A stretch of 64,000 bases of DNA. Source: an uncultured Dehalococcoidia bacterium (lineage in GTDB: Bacteria > Chloroflexota > Dehalococcoidia > Lucifugimonadales > UBA3495). The notes under the pieces were generated by a model. The model saw nothing but the letters and a program-made list of their open reading frames with translations, was not told the origin of the DNA and did no database searches. Position numbers and translations under genes: made by a program. Below are positions 44,957 through 53,511 of this stretch, piece after piece. Location: the NCBI GenBank assembly GCA_958296445.1, contig OY282565.1, positions 3,645,570 through 3,709,569 of the forward strand, read 5' to 3'. The stretch's first letter is position 1. Each line of letters begins with the position of its first letter.

Positions 44957-46145
44957 TCAGCCCCCGCCCCCCAATCCCACCCCCCTATCTACAACCGCCC
45001 GGTAAGCATTAGCGACCGATTGGGCAACCGACTCCCAAGTATAACGCTGCTCCACCAGCTTGCGACCGTTGCGGCCCATACGCGCCCGGAGCCCGTCATC
45101 GGAAAGCAGGGCGCTCATCGCCCCGGCCACCTGATCACCCGCAGCCCCGACGACGAACCCGGCCTCGCTCTCCGCCACCTCTGGCAAGCAGCACTCCTCG
45201 GATATAACCACTGGCAGCCCGCAGGCCAGCGCCTCAATCACCGCCACGCTGAACCCCTCGGAGTATGACGAGAGGACAAACAGGCCAGCTCGCCGCAACG
45301 CCGCCAGCTTGTCATTGCCGGTCAGCATTCCGGGGAACACGGCCCGCTCCAGAACCCCCGCCTCCCGCAGGATGGATGCCATCCTTCCCCGGCTGCCGTC
45401 TATGTCCGGGCCGGCCACCAGCAGCGCGGCGTCCGGGAACCGGCCTGCTATTGCGGCAAAGCCCCTTGCCAGCGCGTCCAGTCCCTTCATAAGGTGCATC
45501 CGCCCCAAGAACAGGATTACGCGCTTGCCTTTCAACTCCGGGTATTGGGCCAGAAAGTTGGGGGCATCCGTCTCCGCGCCCGCCGGAGTTCTCAAACTGC
45601 TCCAGGTTAATCCCGTTGGGGGCAACGAAAACGGGAGTTTGGAAGCCAAACCCCCGTATTATCCGCTCCTCCTCCCCGGTCAGCGCGTGAATAGCGTCGG
45701 CCTGCCGCAGGATATTATCCTGAGCCACCTTCCGGTAAACCCATTTCTTGGCCCCCTTTTGGCGGAGCCGCCACGGCCCCAATTCGCCATGAACCGTCAG
45801 GATAAGAGGCGTTTCGCTACGCCGCGCGGCCCGGAACGCCGCATAGCCGCCATAGTTCCACAGCTCATGGATATGCACCAAATCGAACCGCCCCATTGCG
45901 CCGTCCAGAAACCGGCGCAGTCCGCCGGAATAGCCCGCCCAGAACCTTGCCGGAAACTGGACGCCGAAGCTGTGAACCGGCACTCCGGGAACCGGCAGCA
46001 CATCGGTTCCTACCCTATACCCGGTGGCAGTCGCAATCTCACAGTGAACTCCCAGCCGCGCCAGCACCGGGGCCAGCCCGGCCAACGCCGTCACCGGCCC
46101 GCCCCATTCGGGCGACATACTGGCAGCCACGTGCAGAACCCTCAA
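44957..46145 (-). pseudogene. Glycosyltransferase family 4, interrupted by a frameshift
   Basis: Two overlapping frames make one GT-B fold enzyme. The N-terminal part (from 46145) has LHVAASMSPEWGGPVTALAGL, HIHELWNYGG, TVHGELGPWRLR and ends in PNGINLEQFEN. The C-terminal part has RVILFLGRMHLMKGLDALA, the donor-site E-x7-E in SEGFSVAVIEALACGLPVV, and ends at 44957. The switch lies near 45590, where one base is missing or two are extra. Together they make about 395 residues, normal for the family. Either a real mutation or an assembly error. Confidence 0.8.
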
Positions 46146-46324
46146 TTCCTGTCCCTATCCTGTTTCCGATAGTAAACCGGCAGATTTACGAATACAAAAC
46201 GGCAGCCCCCTTCGCCCCCTTCCGGTTTCATCCCCCATACCCGTCCCGCTGCTGCCGTTATAATAGCCCAATACCCTGACATTAACCGCCGGAAACGGCC
46301 CCGGAAACGGACAAGGGAGGCGCG

Positions 46325-47743
46325 ATGCCCGCCACTTCCATAAAAATCGAAAACGCCCGCTACATCATCACTATGGACGGATCCCGGCGCATCATCCGCA
46401 ACGGGGCGGTGGTCATCGAAGGCAGCCGCATCGCCCAGGTGGGCAAGTCGGCGGAGCTGGCTAGTGTCGCCGCCAAGCGGGTCATAGACGCCGACGGCAT
46501 GGTTCTGGCCCCGGGTATGGTAAACGGGCATCTGCACGTAAGCTACGCCCACGCCACCCGCGGCATATTTCCCGACAGCCTAGGCCCTGACTATCTGCCC
46601 AACGTGTTCCGCCTGCAATCCGCAATGACCGCCGATGAGGAATACCTCACCTCGCTGCTGGGCATAACCGAACTGCTCAAGTATGGCACAACCACCTTTC
46701 TCGACCCCGGCAGCACCAAGTTTCTCGATGCCGGGCTGCGGGCTTACGAGCAGTCTGGCTGCCGCGTCATTGTCGGCGCCCACGTTACCGACATCCCCAA
46801 CCCGGTCAACCTGCCCGTCTACGAAACCGCCGAGGCCGTGGCCGCCGTAGAGCGCGTCATCCGCGACTACGACGGCGCTCTGGACGGACGGGTTCGCGCC
46901 TGGGCTATGCCCTTCTCGCCCAACTTCGCCACCCCCCGGCTGCTCCGGGAATCAAAGCGACTGGCCGACCGGCACGGCGTTTCCCTGACCCTGCACTTCA
47001 ACAACAGCGCGTCCTACGTCCAGTCATCCCTGCGGGAAAACGGAACGCGCCCTGCCCAATACCTAGACAGCCTAGGCGTCCTGGACCAAAACGTAGTGCT
47101 GTCCCACGCCCTAGGGCTTGACCAGTCCGAAGTGGAAACTCTGGCCCGAACCGGGGCAAAAGTGGTGGCCGTGCCTACCGCGGCGGTAAAGTCCGGCTTC
47201 GGTATGACCGCCAGCCCCAACCCGCCCCCCGGCCCCGGCGTCAATATGCCCGGAGGATTATTGCCGGAGATGCTGGATGCCGGTATCACTGTCGGCCTCG
47301 GCACCGACGCGGGCAACAACTCCAACCTCATCGAAACCAACCGCGCTATGTACCTCATCGCCGTGCTGTACAAAGACGCCCGCCGTTCATCATCCGCCAT
47401 CACCGCCGAAACCGCGCTGGAACTGGCGACCATCGGCGGGGCCCAATCGCTGGGGCTGGGCGGCGAAACCGGCTCCATCGAACCGGGCAAAAAGGCCGAT
47501 CTAGCCCTCTACGACACCCGCCGCGCCGAGTGGGCCACGCTCTTTAACCCGGTCAACAGTCTGGTCTACAATGCCGACGGGCGCAGTGTCCACACCGTCA
47601 TAGTAGACGGCCGCGTGGTGGTGCAGAACCATACCCCGCTGTTCGTGGACGAACCCGCTCTTATAGCCGAAGTGCAGGCCATCGGCGAAAACCTGCTGGC
47701 CCGCACCGGCCTGTCCTTTCCCCAGCCTTGGCCGGTAGTCTGA
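46325..47743 (+). CDS. Amidohydrolase family protein (AtzA/TrzN/SsnA-like chlorohydrolase/deaminase group)
   Basis: 472 residues of the metal-dependent amidohydrolase superfamily: a small beta domain (IENARYIITMDGSRRI), the first metal pair H69-x-H71 in VNGHLHVSYAHATRG, GTTTFLDPGSTKFLD, LTLHFNN and SHALGLDQ as further histidines, and the GTDAGNN aspartate. The C-terminal beta domain has GSIEPGKKADLALYDTRR. Members deaminate or dechlorinate heterocyclic compounds, often atrazine-like, guanine or S-adenosylhomocysteine. The substrate is open. GGGAGG precedes the ATG. It diverges from the glycosyltransferase. Confidence 0.9.
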   Translation: MPATSIKIENARYIITMDGSRRIIRNGAVVIEGSRIAQVGKSAELASVAAKRVIDADGMVLAPGMVNGHLHVSYAHATRGIFPDSLGPDYLPNVFRLQSAMTADEEYLTSLLGITELLKYGTTTFLDPGSTKFLDAGLRAYEQSGCRVIVGAHVTDIPNPVNLPVYETAEAVAAVERVIRDYDGALDGRVRAWAMPFSPNFATPRLLRESKRLADRHGVSLTLHFNNSASYVQSSLRENGTRPAQYLDSLGVLDQNVVLSHALGLDQSEVETLARTGAKVVAVPTAAVKSGFGMTASPNPPPGPGVNMPGGLLPEMLDAGITVGLGTDAGNNSNLIETNRAMYLIAVLYKDARRSSSAITAETALELATIGGAQSLGLGGETGSIEPGKKADLALYDTRRAEWATLFNPVNSLVYNADGRSVHTVIVDGRVVVQNHTPLFVDEPALIAEVQAIGENLLARTGLSFPQPWPVV

Positions 47744-47824
47744 ACCGCCGGTTTTCAACGCCCTCTGCAACGCCCCTCTACCCTCTACGTTTACGTTGAA
47801 AAAACTCAGCCCGGAGGTTTCGCA

Positions 47825-48550
47825 GTGTCTCAGCTAGTCTTGATTCACGGCCCCGGCGCCGGCGGGTGCGCGGCGTCCTTCCGCCACCAGTTGCGGCGGT
47901 TCCCCAACGCGCTGGCCCCCGACCTGCCCGGCCATCTGGACGGCGATTCCTTCGATGACGTGTCCGGCTACACCCGTTGGCTGCGCGAATGGCTACAGGC
48001 GCAGGGGCATACCGGCGGCCTAGTGCTGGCAGGCTTCACCCTCGGCGCCTGCATAGCCCTAGACTACGCCCTAACCTGGCCCGACGAGGTGGACGGGCTG
48101 TTGCTGATGACCGTCGCCATGCGCCCCAAAGAGCGGCCCGCTGGCAGCCTAGAGTTTCGCCTCAACGCCGCCAAAGACCCGGCGGCAATGCAACAGTGGC
48201 TCGACAACATGGAAAATATGATGCTGTTCATTGAGCCGGAGCTACGGGCCGAACTGCTGGACTGCCACCGGCGCGTCGGCCCCATATCCCAACACAACGA
48301 CCTGCTGGTAATAGACAAATTCGACGCCCGCGACCGCATCCAAAACCTGAAAGCCCCCCTGATTCTGGTGCGCGGCGTTGACGACCCGATGCAGCCCGCC
48401 GAGTACGAACTGGAAATTCACCAAGCCGTCCCCGGTTCCCGCTACATCAAACTGGAGCAGGCCGGCCACTTCCCCCACTCAGAACGCCCCGCCGACGTAA
48501 ACGCGGCCATCCAAGAATTACTAAACGCCAAGAACGCAAGTAATAAATAA
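47825..48550 (+). CDS. Alpha/beta-hydrolase fold protein with Thr at the nucleophile position
   Basis: 241 residues. The HGPGAGG oxyanion loop (8-14), VRGVDDPMQP aspartate and AGHFPHSERP histidine (His215) are in place. The nucleophile elbow reads AGFTLGA, so Thr72 replaces the usual Ser of GxSxG. It may be inactive, have another role, or use Thr. CGGAGG lies 9 bases before the ATG. It follows the amidohydrolase on the same strand and precedes the CoA-transferase, so a catabolic cluster is plausible. Confidence 0.85.
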   Translation: MSQLVLIHGPGAGGCAASFRHQLRRFPNALAPDLPGHLDGDSFDDVSGYTRWLREWLQAQGHTGGLVLAGFTLGACIALDYALTWPDEVDGLLLMTVAMRPKERPAGSLEFRLNAAKDPAAMQQWLDNMENMMLFIEPELRAELLDCHRRVGPISQHNDLLVIDKFDARDRIQNLKAPLILVRGVDDPMQPAEYELEIHQAVPGSRYIKLEQAGHFPHSERPADVNAAIQELLNAKNASNK

Positions 48551-48552
48551 AA

Positions 48553-48588
48553 AACTCGGCGTCCTCTGCGCTCTCGGCGTTTAATTCA
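48553..48588. repeat. Dispersed tgcgctctcggcg/tttaattca repeat, second copy
   Basis: Between the hydrolase and the CoA-transferase, the phrase ctctgcgctctcggcg followed by tttaattcac matches the copy at 5171-5207. Confidence 0.5.
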
Positions 48589-48607
48589 CCATGCGGAGGT
48601 AAGGACA

Positions 48608-49879
48608 ATGGCAGGCCCATTGAACGGCATAAGGGTAGCCGACTTTACCGAAATCATCGCCGGGCCGCTGGCCGGGCGCCTATTGGCGGAAATGGGAGCC
48701 GACGTCATCAAAATCGAGCCGCCCTGGGGCGAACCGTGGCGGCTGACCCAGCGGTTCACCCCCACCGAAAGCCGCACCTTTATGACCTACAACCGCGGCA
48801 AGCGCAGCCTGCCCCTGGATCTCACCCAGCCGTCGGCCCAAGAAATCCTCGCCCGCCTGATTCGCTTGACCGATGTGGTGCTGGTCAACTACCGCCCCGA
48901 CGTGGCCGCCAAGCTGGGCGTAGACTACGAAACACTGGCCGCCATCAACCCCCGGCTGGTCTACTGCGAACTCACCGCCTACGGACGCCAGGGGCCGGAC
49001 GCCCACCGCCCCGGCTACGATATGATTATCCAGGCAATGACCGGAATGATTGCCTCGGAAACCAAAACCGTGGACAACGTGCCGTCGTGGGTCTGGTCCA
49101 GCCCGCTCATAGACACCTCATCGGGCATCACAATGACCGCCTCGGTCTGCGCCGCCCTCTTCGCCCGCGAGCGCACCGGCGCAGGCCAGAAAATCGAGAC
49201 CACGCTGCTGGGCCAGGCCCTCAACCTGATGGGCGCCCGTTTCCTGCACGTCGAAAAGCTGGACAAAGAAACCCGGGAAAAGACGCTACAGGACATCCGC
49301 CAGCAGCGCGACGCCGGGGCCTCCTTCGACGACCTAGTAGCCCTTTCGCCGGGCAGCCGACGCCGCGAACATCACGGCAACATCTACTACCGCGTCTATA
49401 TGGCCGCCGACGGCCCCATCGGCGTCGGCTGCCTCAGCCAGCCCCTGCGTCTACGCCTGCTGGAAACCCTAGAACTCACCGACGAATCAATGGCCCCCGG
49501 CTGGGACGCCGCCAAACCGGAGTCGCAAGCCTACAGCCGCGACCTAGAGCGCCGCGCCGAAGACCTGTTCCGCAGCAAGCCGTCCGCAGAGTGGCTACGA
49601 ATCCTTGAGGAACGCAATATCCCCGCCGGGCCGGTGCGCTTCATCGAGGAAATGTTCGACGACCCGCAGGTTGTAGCCAACGGGCTGGTGGACGAATTCA
49701 CCCACTCGCAGGAAGGCGCGGTGAAAATGGTCGGCCCCGTCGCCCGCTTCACCGGCGCCCCCCCGCCCCACGCGCCCCCATCCCCCGCCCTAGGCCAGCA
49801 CACCGCCGAAATCCTAGAGTGGCTAGGCTACTCCCCCCAAGAAGCAGCCCGGCTGCGAGAAAACAAAGCCGTGGGATAA
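48608..49879 (+). CDS. CaiB/BaiF family (class III) CoA-transferase
   Basis: 423 residues. The family's N-terminal signature GIRVADFTEIIAGPLAGRLLAEMGADVIKIE appears in order, then LVNYRPDVAAKLGVDYETL, and the catalytic aspartate is Asp169 in LIDTSSG, the same number as in formyl-CoA transferase. The C-terminal part has IPAGPVRFIEEMFDDPQV. It moves CoA between organic acids, forming an acyl-aspartyl intermediate. Substrates are unknown. GGAGGTAAGG precedes the ATG. Such genes are expanded in SAR202-type genomes. Confidence 0.92.
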   Translation: MAGPLNGIRVADFTEIIAGPLAGRLLAEMGADVIKIEPPWGEPWRLTQRFTPTESRTFMTYNRGKRSLPLDLTQPSAQEILARLIRLTDVVLVNYRPDVAAKLGVDYETLAAINPRLVYCELTAYGRQGPDAHRPGYDMIIQAMTGMIASETKTVDNVPSWVWSSPLIDTSSGITMTASVCAALFARERTGAGQKIETTLLGQALNLMGARFLHVEKLDKETREKTLQDIRQQRDAGASFDDLVALSPGSRRREHHGNIYYRVYMAADGPIGVGCLSQPLRLRLLETLELTDESMAPGWDAAKPESQAYSRDLERRAEDLFRSKPSAEWLRILEERNIPAGPVRFIEEMFDDPQVVANGLVDEFTHSQEGAVKMVGPVARFTGAPPPHAPPSPALGQHTAEILEWLGYSPQEAARLRENKAVG

Positions 49880-49911
49880 AAACAAATACCCCCTTGGGCC
49901 GGGCAGGGGCA

Positions 49912-50054
49912 TTCGCCCTCCCCGTCCGTAAAACCTGGAGCAACGCCAAGCAAGGCGGGGGCGTTCACCCTCCCCGTCCATAAAACCTGGAGCAACGCCA
50001 AGCAAGGCGGGGGCGTTCACCCTCCCCGTCCGTAAAACCTGGAGCAACGCCAAT
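49912..50054. repeat. 52-bp tandem repeat with ggcgggggcgttcaccctcc core
   Basis: Units containing gtccgtaaaacctggagcaa and cgccaagcaaggcg repeat at 52 bases (49934, 49986, 50038). The last unit ends in the start region of the following gene, so its ribosome site (ctggagcaacgccaatATG) is itself part of the repeat. Confidence 0.85.
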
Positions 50055-50582
50055 ATGACCGAACCGCCGCCCGCCGATTACGGCCCGCTAACCTTACTCG
50101 ACCTTTGGGAAATACTGCGCCTTCCGGCATTATTCGCGCTAATCGCAATTGCCGGAACTTGGGCCGTCTGGTATTTTACAAGTATGTCCTGCCAGCCGGA
50201 ACTAGCCCAAACCACCGGCTGCAACCCATCGCAGATTGCCCGCTACATCAACCTCGACGCCCTCAACAAGATAGCGACCCACGCCGTCATAGCCGCCAGC
50301 GGCGGGGGCCTATGGAGCTACATAATGATTACCAGGGAACGCAAAGCACGCGAAGCCGCCGAAAAAGCACGCGAAGCAGAACGCAAAGGCCGCGAAGCCG
50401 ATCGCGAAGCCGCCGAAAAGGCACGCGAAGCCTATCGCGAAGCCGCCGAAAAACAGTTAGCCGAGGAGCGGCAGAAGGCCGCAGAGGAGCGCGAGCAACT
50501 GCTCGCCGTCATCGAAACCCTCGCCGGGCGGCAGAACGGCAACAACGGCCCTGTAGACCCCGGCAGCCCTGAAGCTACGTAA
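50055..50582 (+). CDS. Membrane protein with C-terminal charged coiled coil
   Basis: 175 residues without a known family. Hydrophobic segments lie at about 22-42 (LPALFALIAIAGTWAVWYF) and about 77-92 (HAVIAASGGGLWSYIMI). A very charged helix then follows, built of REAAEKAREAERKGREADRE-type units, ending in a Gly/Pro/Asn tail. Layout (two membrane segments, then a repeat coil) is the same as for the gene at 43865, although the sequences differ. A 50-residue frame that looks like its 3' end follows with overlapping stop/start. Confidence 0.6.
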   Translation: MTEPPPADYGPLTLLDLWEILRLPALFALIAIAGTWAVWYFTSMSCQPELAQTTGCNPSQIARYINLDALNKIATHAVIAASGGGLWSYIMITRERKAREAAEKAREAERKGREADREAAEKAREAYREAAEKQLAEERQKAAEEREQLLAVIETLAGRQNGNNGPVDPGSPEAT

Positions 50583-50734
50583 TGATTAGCAGGGAAAGAA
50601 AAACTCGCCAAGTCGCCGAAAAACGGTTAGCCGCCGAGCGGCAGAAAAACGCAGCAGAACGTGACCGATTCCTCACCATAATCGAAAACCTCATCGCACG
50701 CCGGAACCGCAACAACAGCCCGGCCCCGCAGTAA
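50582..50734 (+). CDS. Short partial duplicate of the preceding coiled-coil gene
   Basis: 50 residues starting MISRERKTRQVAEKRLAAER and ending IARRNRNNSPAPQ. It resembles the coil and tail of the preceding protein from its MITRERKAREAAEK on, with the middle shortened. The ATG overlaps the previous TAA (TAATG), so it could be translated by coupling. Too small to have been recognised as a domain. Confidence 0.45.
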   Translation: MISRERKTRQVAEKRLAAERQKNAAERDRFLTIIENLIARRNRNNSPAPQ

Positions 50735-50847
50735 TCCCCGGCCAGCCCGGATTGCGGCAACTGCTCCATCAGCTCCCCACCCCATCCTGCTCATAGAGCA
50801 AAGGATAGCGCCCCGCGCCCCCTTGAGGACGATGCCGGGATTGGTTG

Positions 50848-50876
50848 CTGTAGCAAGTGCATCATCCTTGCTACAG
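50848..50876. other. Perfect 10-bp hairpin CTGTAGCAAG/CTTGCTACAG
   Basis: A perfect palindrome around a 9-base loop in the 427-base gap between the coil genes and the amidase. A run of G, not T, follows, so it is not a classical terminator. The rest of the gap to 51054 shows nothing recognisable. Confidence 0.5.
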
Positions 50877-51054
50877 GGGGGCACTAAATGAACCGGCCCA
50901 TTCAGTTTCTCCAATTCCTTGTTTCAACCAAGCGCGGACACGTTTTAGCAATGGGCCAGGTTCTTTGAAATACTGGGAATGACCGACAGCGAATTTCAGA
51001 GCAGATTCCCCCGTTGCCTAATCCCGTAAATCAAGCAGCCGTCCGCTCCACCGC

Positions 51055-51080
51055 TACCCTCTCCCGCCAAGGAGAGGGTA
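51055..51080. terminator. 10-bp hairpin TACCCTCTCC/GGAGAGGGTA upstream of the amidase
   Basis: A perfect stem with loop CGCCAA, followed by ttctgtt. It is a common dispersed element type (a related one lies at 57933) and may also terminate transcription entering from the left. Confidence 0.45.
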
Positions 51081-51161
51081 TTCTGTTGACCGCGCCGCCG
51101 CCCGCGCCTATCATTCCAACACTGCGTTATGGGCCAACACTGCGTTACAGGGGGTAAGCTG

Positions 51162-52562
51162 ATGGACCGGGCCGACATCCCGTTTTTGACCGTAGCCGCG
51201 CTGAGCGAGCTGATTCGCAACGGCGAGGTCTCCCCCGTCGAAGCAACCGAAGCGTATCTCGATCGCATCGCCGCGCTCAACAGCGACATCCGGGCCTACC
51301 TGACAGTCACCGGCGACCAGGCGCGGCAGGCCGCCCACGACGCCGCCGCGGAAATCGCCCGCGGGCAGTACCGCGGCCCGCTCCACGGCGTCCCGGTGGC
51401 GGTAAAAGACCAGATGTATACCGAGGGCGTCCGCACCACCGGCGGCTCCCCGGTGTTCAACGACTTCGTGCCGGACTACGACGCCACCGTCGTCGCCCGC
51501 CTCAAGCAGGCCGGGGCGGTGTTGTTGGGCAAGCTGAATATGACCGAATTCGCCACCACCGGGCTGTCGCACCAGTTCGACCCGCCCCGCAATCCGTGGC
51601 GCCGCGACCGCTCCAGCGGCGGCTCCAGCAGCGGCAGCGGGGCCGCCACCGCCGCCTTTATGTGCGCCGCGTCCCTCGGAGAAGACACCGGCGGCTCGGT
51701 GCGCTTCCCCGCCGCCTGGTGCGGGCTGGCCGGTCTGCGCCCCACTTGGGGCCTAGTCAGCCGCTACGGAGTGATGCCCGGCGTCCGCTCGATGGACACC
51801 GTAGGCCCGCTGTCACGCACCGTCGAGGACTGCGCCATTGTGCTACAGGCCATCGCCGGCCACGACCCGCAAGACCGGCTGACCCGCCAAGAACCGCCCC
51901 CCGACTACCGCGCCGCCCTCACCGGCGACATTCGCGGCCTGCGTTTCGGCATCCTGCGCGAAGTGCTGGACGCCCCATCCGTAGACTCGGCAACGCGGCA
52001 ATCCGTCCTCGACGCCGCCAACACGCTGGCCGGGCTAGGCGCAGAAGTTGAGGAAGTGTCGGTGCCGCTGGCGGCCCACGCCGGCCCCATCAACGGCGGC
52101 ATCCGCATCGAAGCCCCCACCACCTATCGCAACCTGCTCCGCGACCGCCCGCAGGACATCGCCCACGACAACCGCATCGGCTATCTGGTGAACTCCATAA
52201 TGCCCGCCGCCTACTACTACAAGGCCATCCAGTTGCGGACGCTCCTCCGCGCCCGGATGCTCCAGGCGCTAGAAAGCGTAGACCTGCTGCTTTCCCCCAC
52301 GGCAGGCGTACCGGCCCAGCCCCTATCCCCCGACCCGGTGATAACCGGCCCGCACAACACCAACCGCACCCCCTGGCTGCTCACCACCGTTCCCAGCCTA
52401 GCCAACATCCCGGCCCTAGCCGTCCCCTGCGGCTTCAGCCCCGAAGGACTGCCCCTAAGCCTGCAAATCGCCGGCCGCCCCTTCGCCGAAGCCACCGTCC
52501 TCCGCGCCGGCCACGCCTACCAGCAGGCCGCCAACTGGCACACCCGCCGCCCGCCGCTGTAA
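51162..52562 (+). CDS. Amidase signature family protein
   Basis: 466 residues with the Ser-cisSer-Lys triad: Lys82 in VPVAVKDQMYTEG, the cis-Ser in GGSSSGSGAAT at about 154, and nucleophile Ser178 in DTGGSVRFPA. The family hydrolyses or transfers amides (including GatA of the Glu-tRNA amidotransferase). GatB/C are absent and the sequence is of the general amidase type, so a catabolic role is more likely. The ATG at 51162 follows GGGGGTAAGCTG. Confidence 0.92.
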   Translation: MDRADIPFLTVAALSELIRNGEVSPVEATEAYLDRIAALNSDIRAYLTVTGDQARQAAHDAAAEIARGQYRGPLHGVPVAVKDQMYTEGVRTTGGSPVFNDFVPDYDATVVARLKQAGAVLLGKLNMTEFATTGLSHQFDPPRNPWRRDRSSGGSSSGSGAATAAFMCAASLGEDTGGSVRFPAAWCGLAGLRPTWGLVSRYGVMPGVRSMDTVGPLSRTVEDCAIVLQAIAGHDPQDRLTRQEPPPDYRAALTGDIRGLRFGILREVLDAPSVDSATRQSVLDAANTLAGLGAEVEEVSVPLAAHAGPINGGIRIEAPTTYRNLLRDRPQDIAHDNRIGYLVNSIMPAAYYYKAIQLRTLLRARMLQALESVDLLLSPTAGVPAQPLSPDPVITGPHNTNRTPWLLTTVPSLANIPALAVPCGFSPEGLPLSLQIAGRPFAEATVLRAGHAYQQAANWHTRRPPL

Positions 52563-52633
52563 GCGCGGGCGGCATTGAGGCAAAAAGCAATTTGCGCTTG
52601 GATTTGCGTAGCGCAAGGATTATACTGGACATT

Positions 52634-52963
52634 ATGACGAATGCGTATGACAGTGACCCCGATGACAGGCTAGTTGTCGGCGGCAAGGAATACACCCTTA
52701 CCTATCACGTTATCCGCAGAATCGAGGAGCGTTATATTGAACGGGAGTGGATTGTTGATGTTCTGACGGCTTGGGTGGCAAGAAAATTTAACGAAGCGAA
52801 TAATTCGATGTGCTACTTCGGAATTATTCCGGGCTTGAGCCGCTTGCTTATGGTAGCTGTATCTGAAAACAGGCCGTCAATAACTACTGTGCATCCCAAT
52901 CGTAATGCAACCAAATTTTACTCCAGAAATCAATACGATTACTTCGATGAGGTAAGGGGATGA
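52634..52963 (+). CDS. DUF4258-like protein, possible toxin of a TA pair
   Basis: 109 residues of DUF4258 type: YTLTYHVIRRIEERYIERE at the start, then SRLLMVAVSENRPSITTVHPNRN. This resembles RelE-like compact toxins that begin with an H...R-E-R pattern. Base composition is lower in GC than most neighbours, suggesting transfer. It overlaps the next gene by ATGA, typical of translationally coupled TA pairs with DUF2283. The ATG at 52634 is preferred; a TTG start at 52592 is open. Confidence 0.7.
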   Translation: MTNAYDSDPDDRLVVGGKEYTLTYHVIRRIEERYIEREWIVDVLTAWVARKFNEANNSMCYFGIIPGLSRLLMVAVSENRPSITTVHPNRNATKFYSRNQYDYFDEVRG

Positions 52964-53436
52964 AACTGGCAATTAGGTACGATAAAGAAGCAGATATCAT
53001 GACCATTGATACCGCCAATGGCATCCAAATAGCCGACTCTTCCAGCGTTGAGTTTGGCTTGGTAGCCGACTTCGGCAGTGAAGACGGAATGGACGTTGTC
53101 GGCATTGAAATTCATGCCGTGAGCCAGCACTTGGCCCCTTTCTGTGCGTTAACCGAAGCGGAAGCCGTTAAGGCTCAGAATGCAGTAACCAAGTTCAATA
53201 TAAAATACGGTTATGACAAAGAAGCCGATATACTAACCATCCAGACCCAGCGCGATATAGTATCTTCGTCAAATGTCGGTGGTGGCCTAGTAGCATATTT
53301 TGGCTACGATGACGTTAGATATGAAGACACCTACGATGTGGTAGGAGTCGCCCTGCACAACGCCTCGGAGTGCCTGGCCCCCCACTTCAAGCTGAACCGC
53401 GCCCCGTTGGCAGTGGCCGGGGGCAGTTCGGATTGA
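52960..53436 (+). CDS. Tandem DUF2283 protein, possible antitoxin
   Basis: 158 residues made of two DUF2283 units, each beginning with a Tyr-Asp-Lys-Glu-Ala-Asp pattern: MKLAIRYDKEADIMTIDT (1-18) and NIKYGYDKEADILTIQT (about 79-97). The first ends in GMDVVGIEIHAVSQ, the second in YDVVGVALHNAS. Most family members have one unit of about 70 residues. It overlaps the DUF4258 gene. Lower GC like its partner. Confidence 0.75.
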   Translation: MKLAIRYDKEADIMTIDTANGIQIADSSSVEFGLVADFGSEDGMDVVGIEIHAVSQHLAPFCALTEAEAVKAQNAVTKFNIKYGYDKEADILTIQTQRDIVSSSNVGGGLVAYFGYDDVRYEDTYDVVGVALHNASECLAPHFKLNRAPLAVAGGSSD

Positions 53437-53511
53437 CGCTTCCCCCGCAGGCCATTAAACTCGCCGCCAGACTACAGATTGGGCGATGACAACTTTCCCC
53501 GGAGATTGCTA

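Noticed and set aside
45580..45600. Programmed ribosomal frameshift in the glycosyltransferase
   Set aside because: No slippery heptamer or following pseudoknot is apparent, and the family is not known to use one.
49912..50054. A CRISPR array or attachment site
   Set aside because: Tandem units are the same throughout including the 'spacer' part, and no integrase is near.
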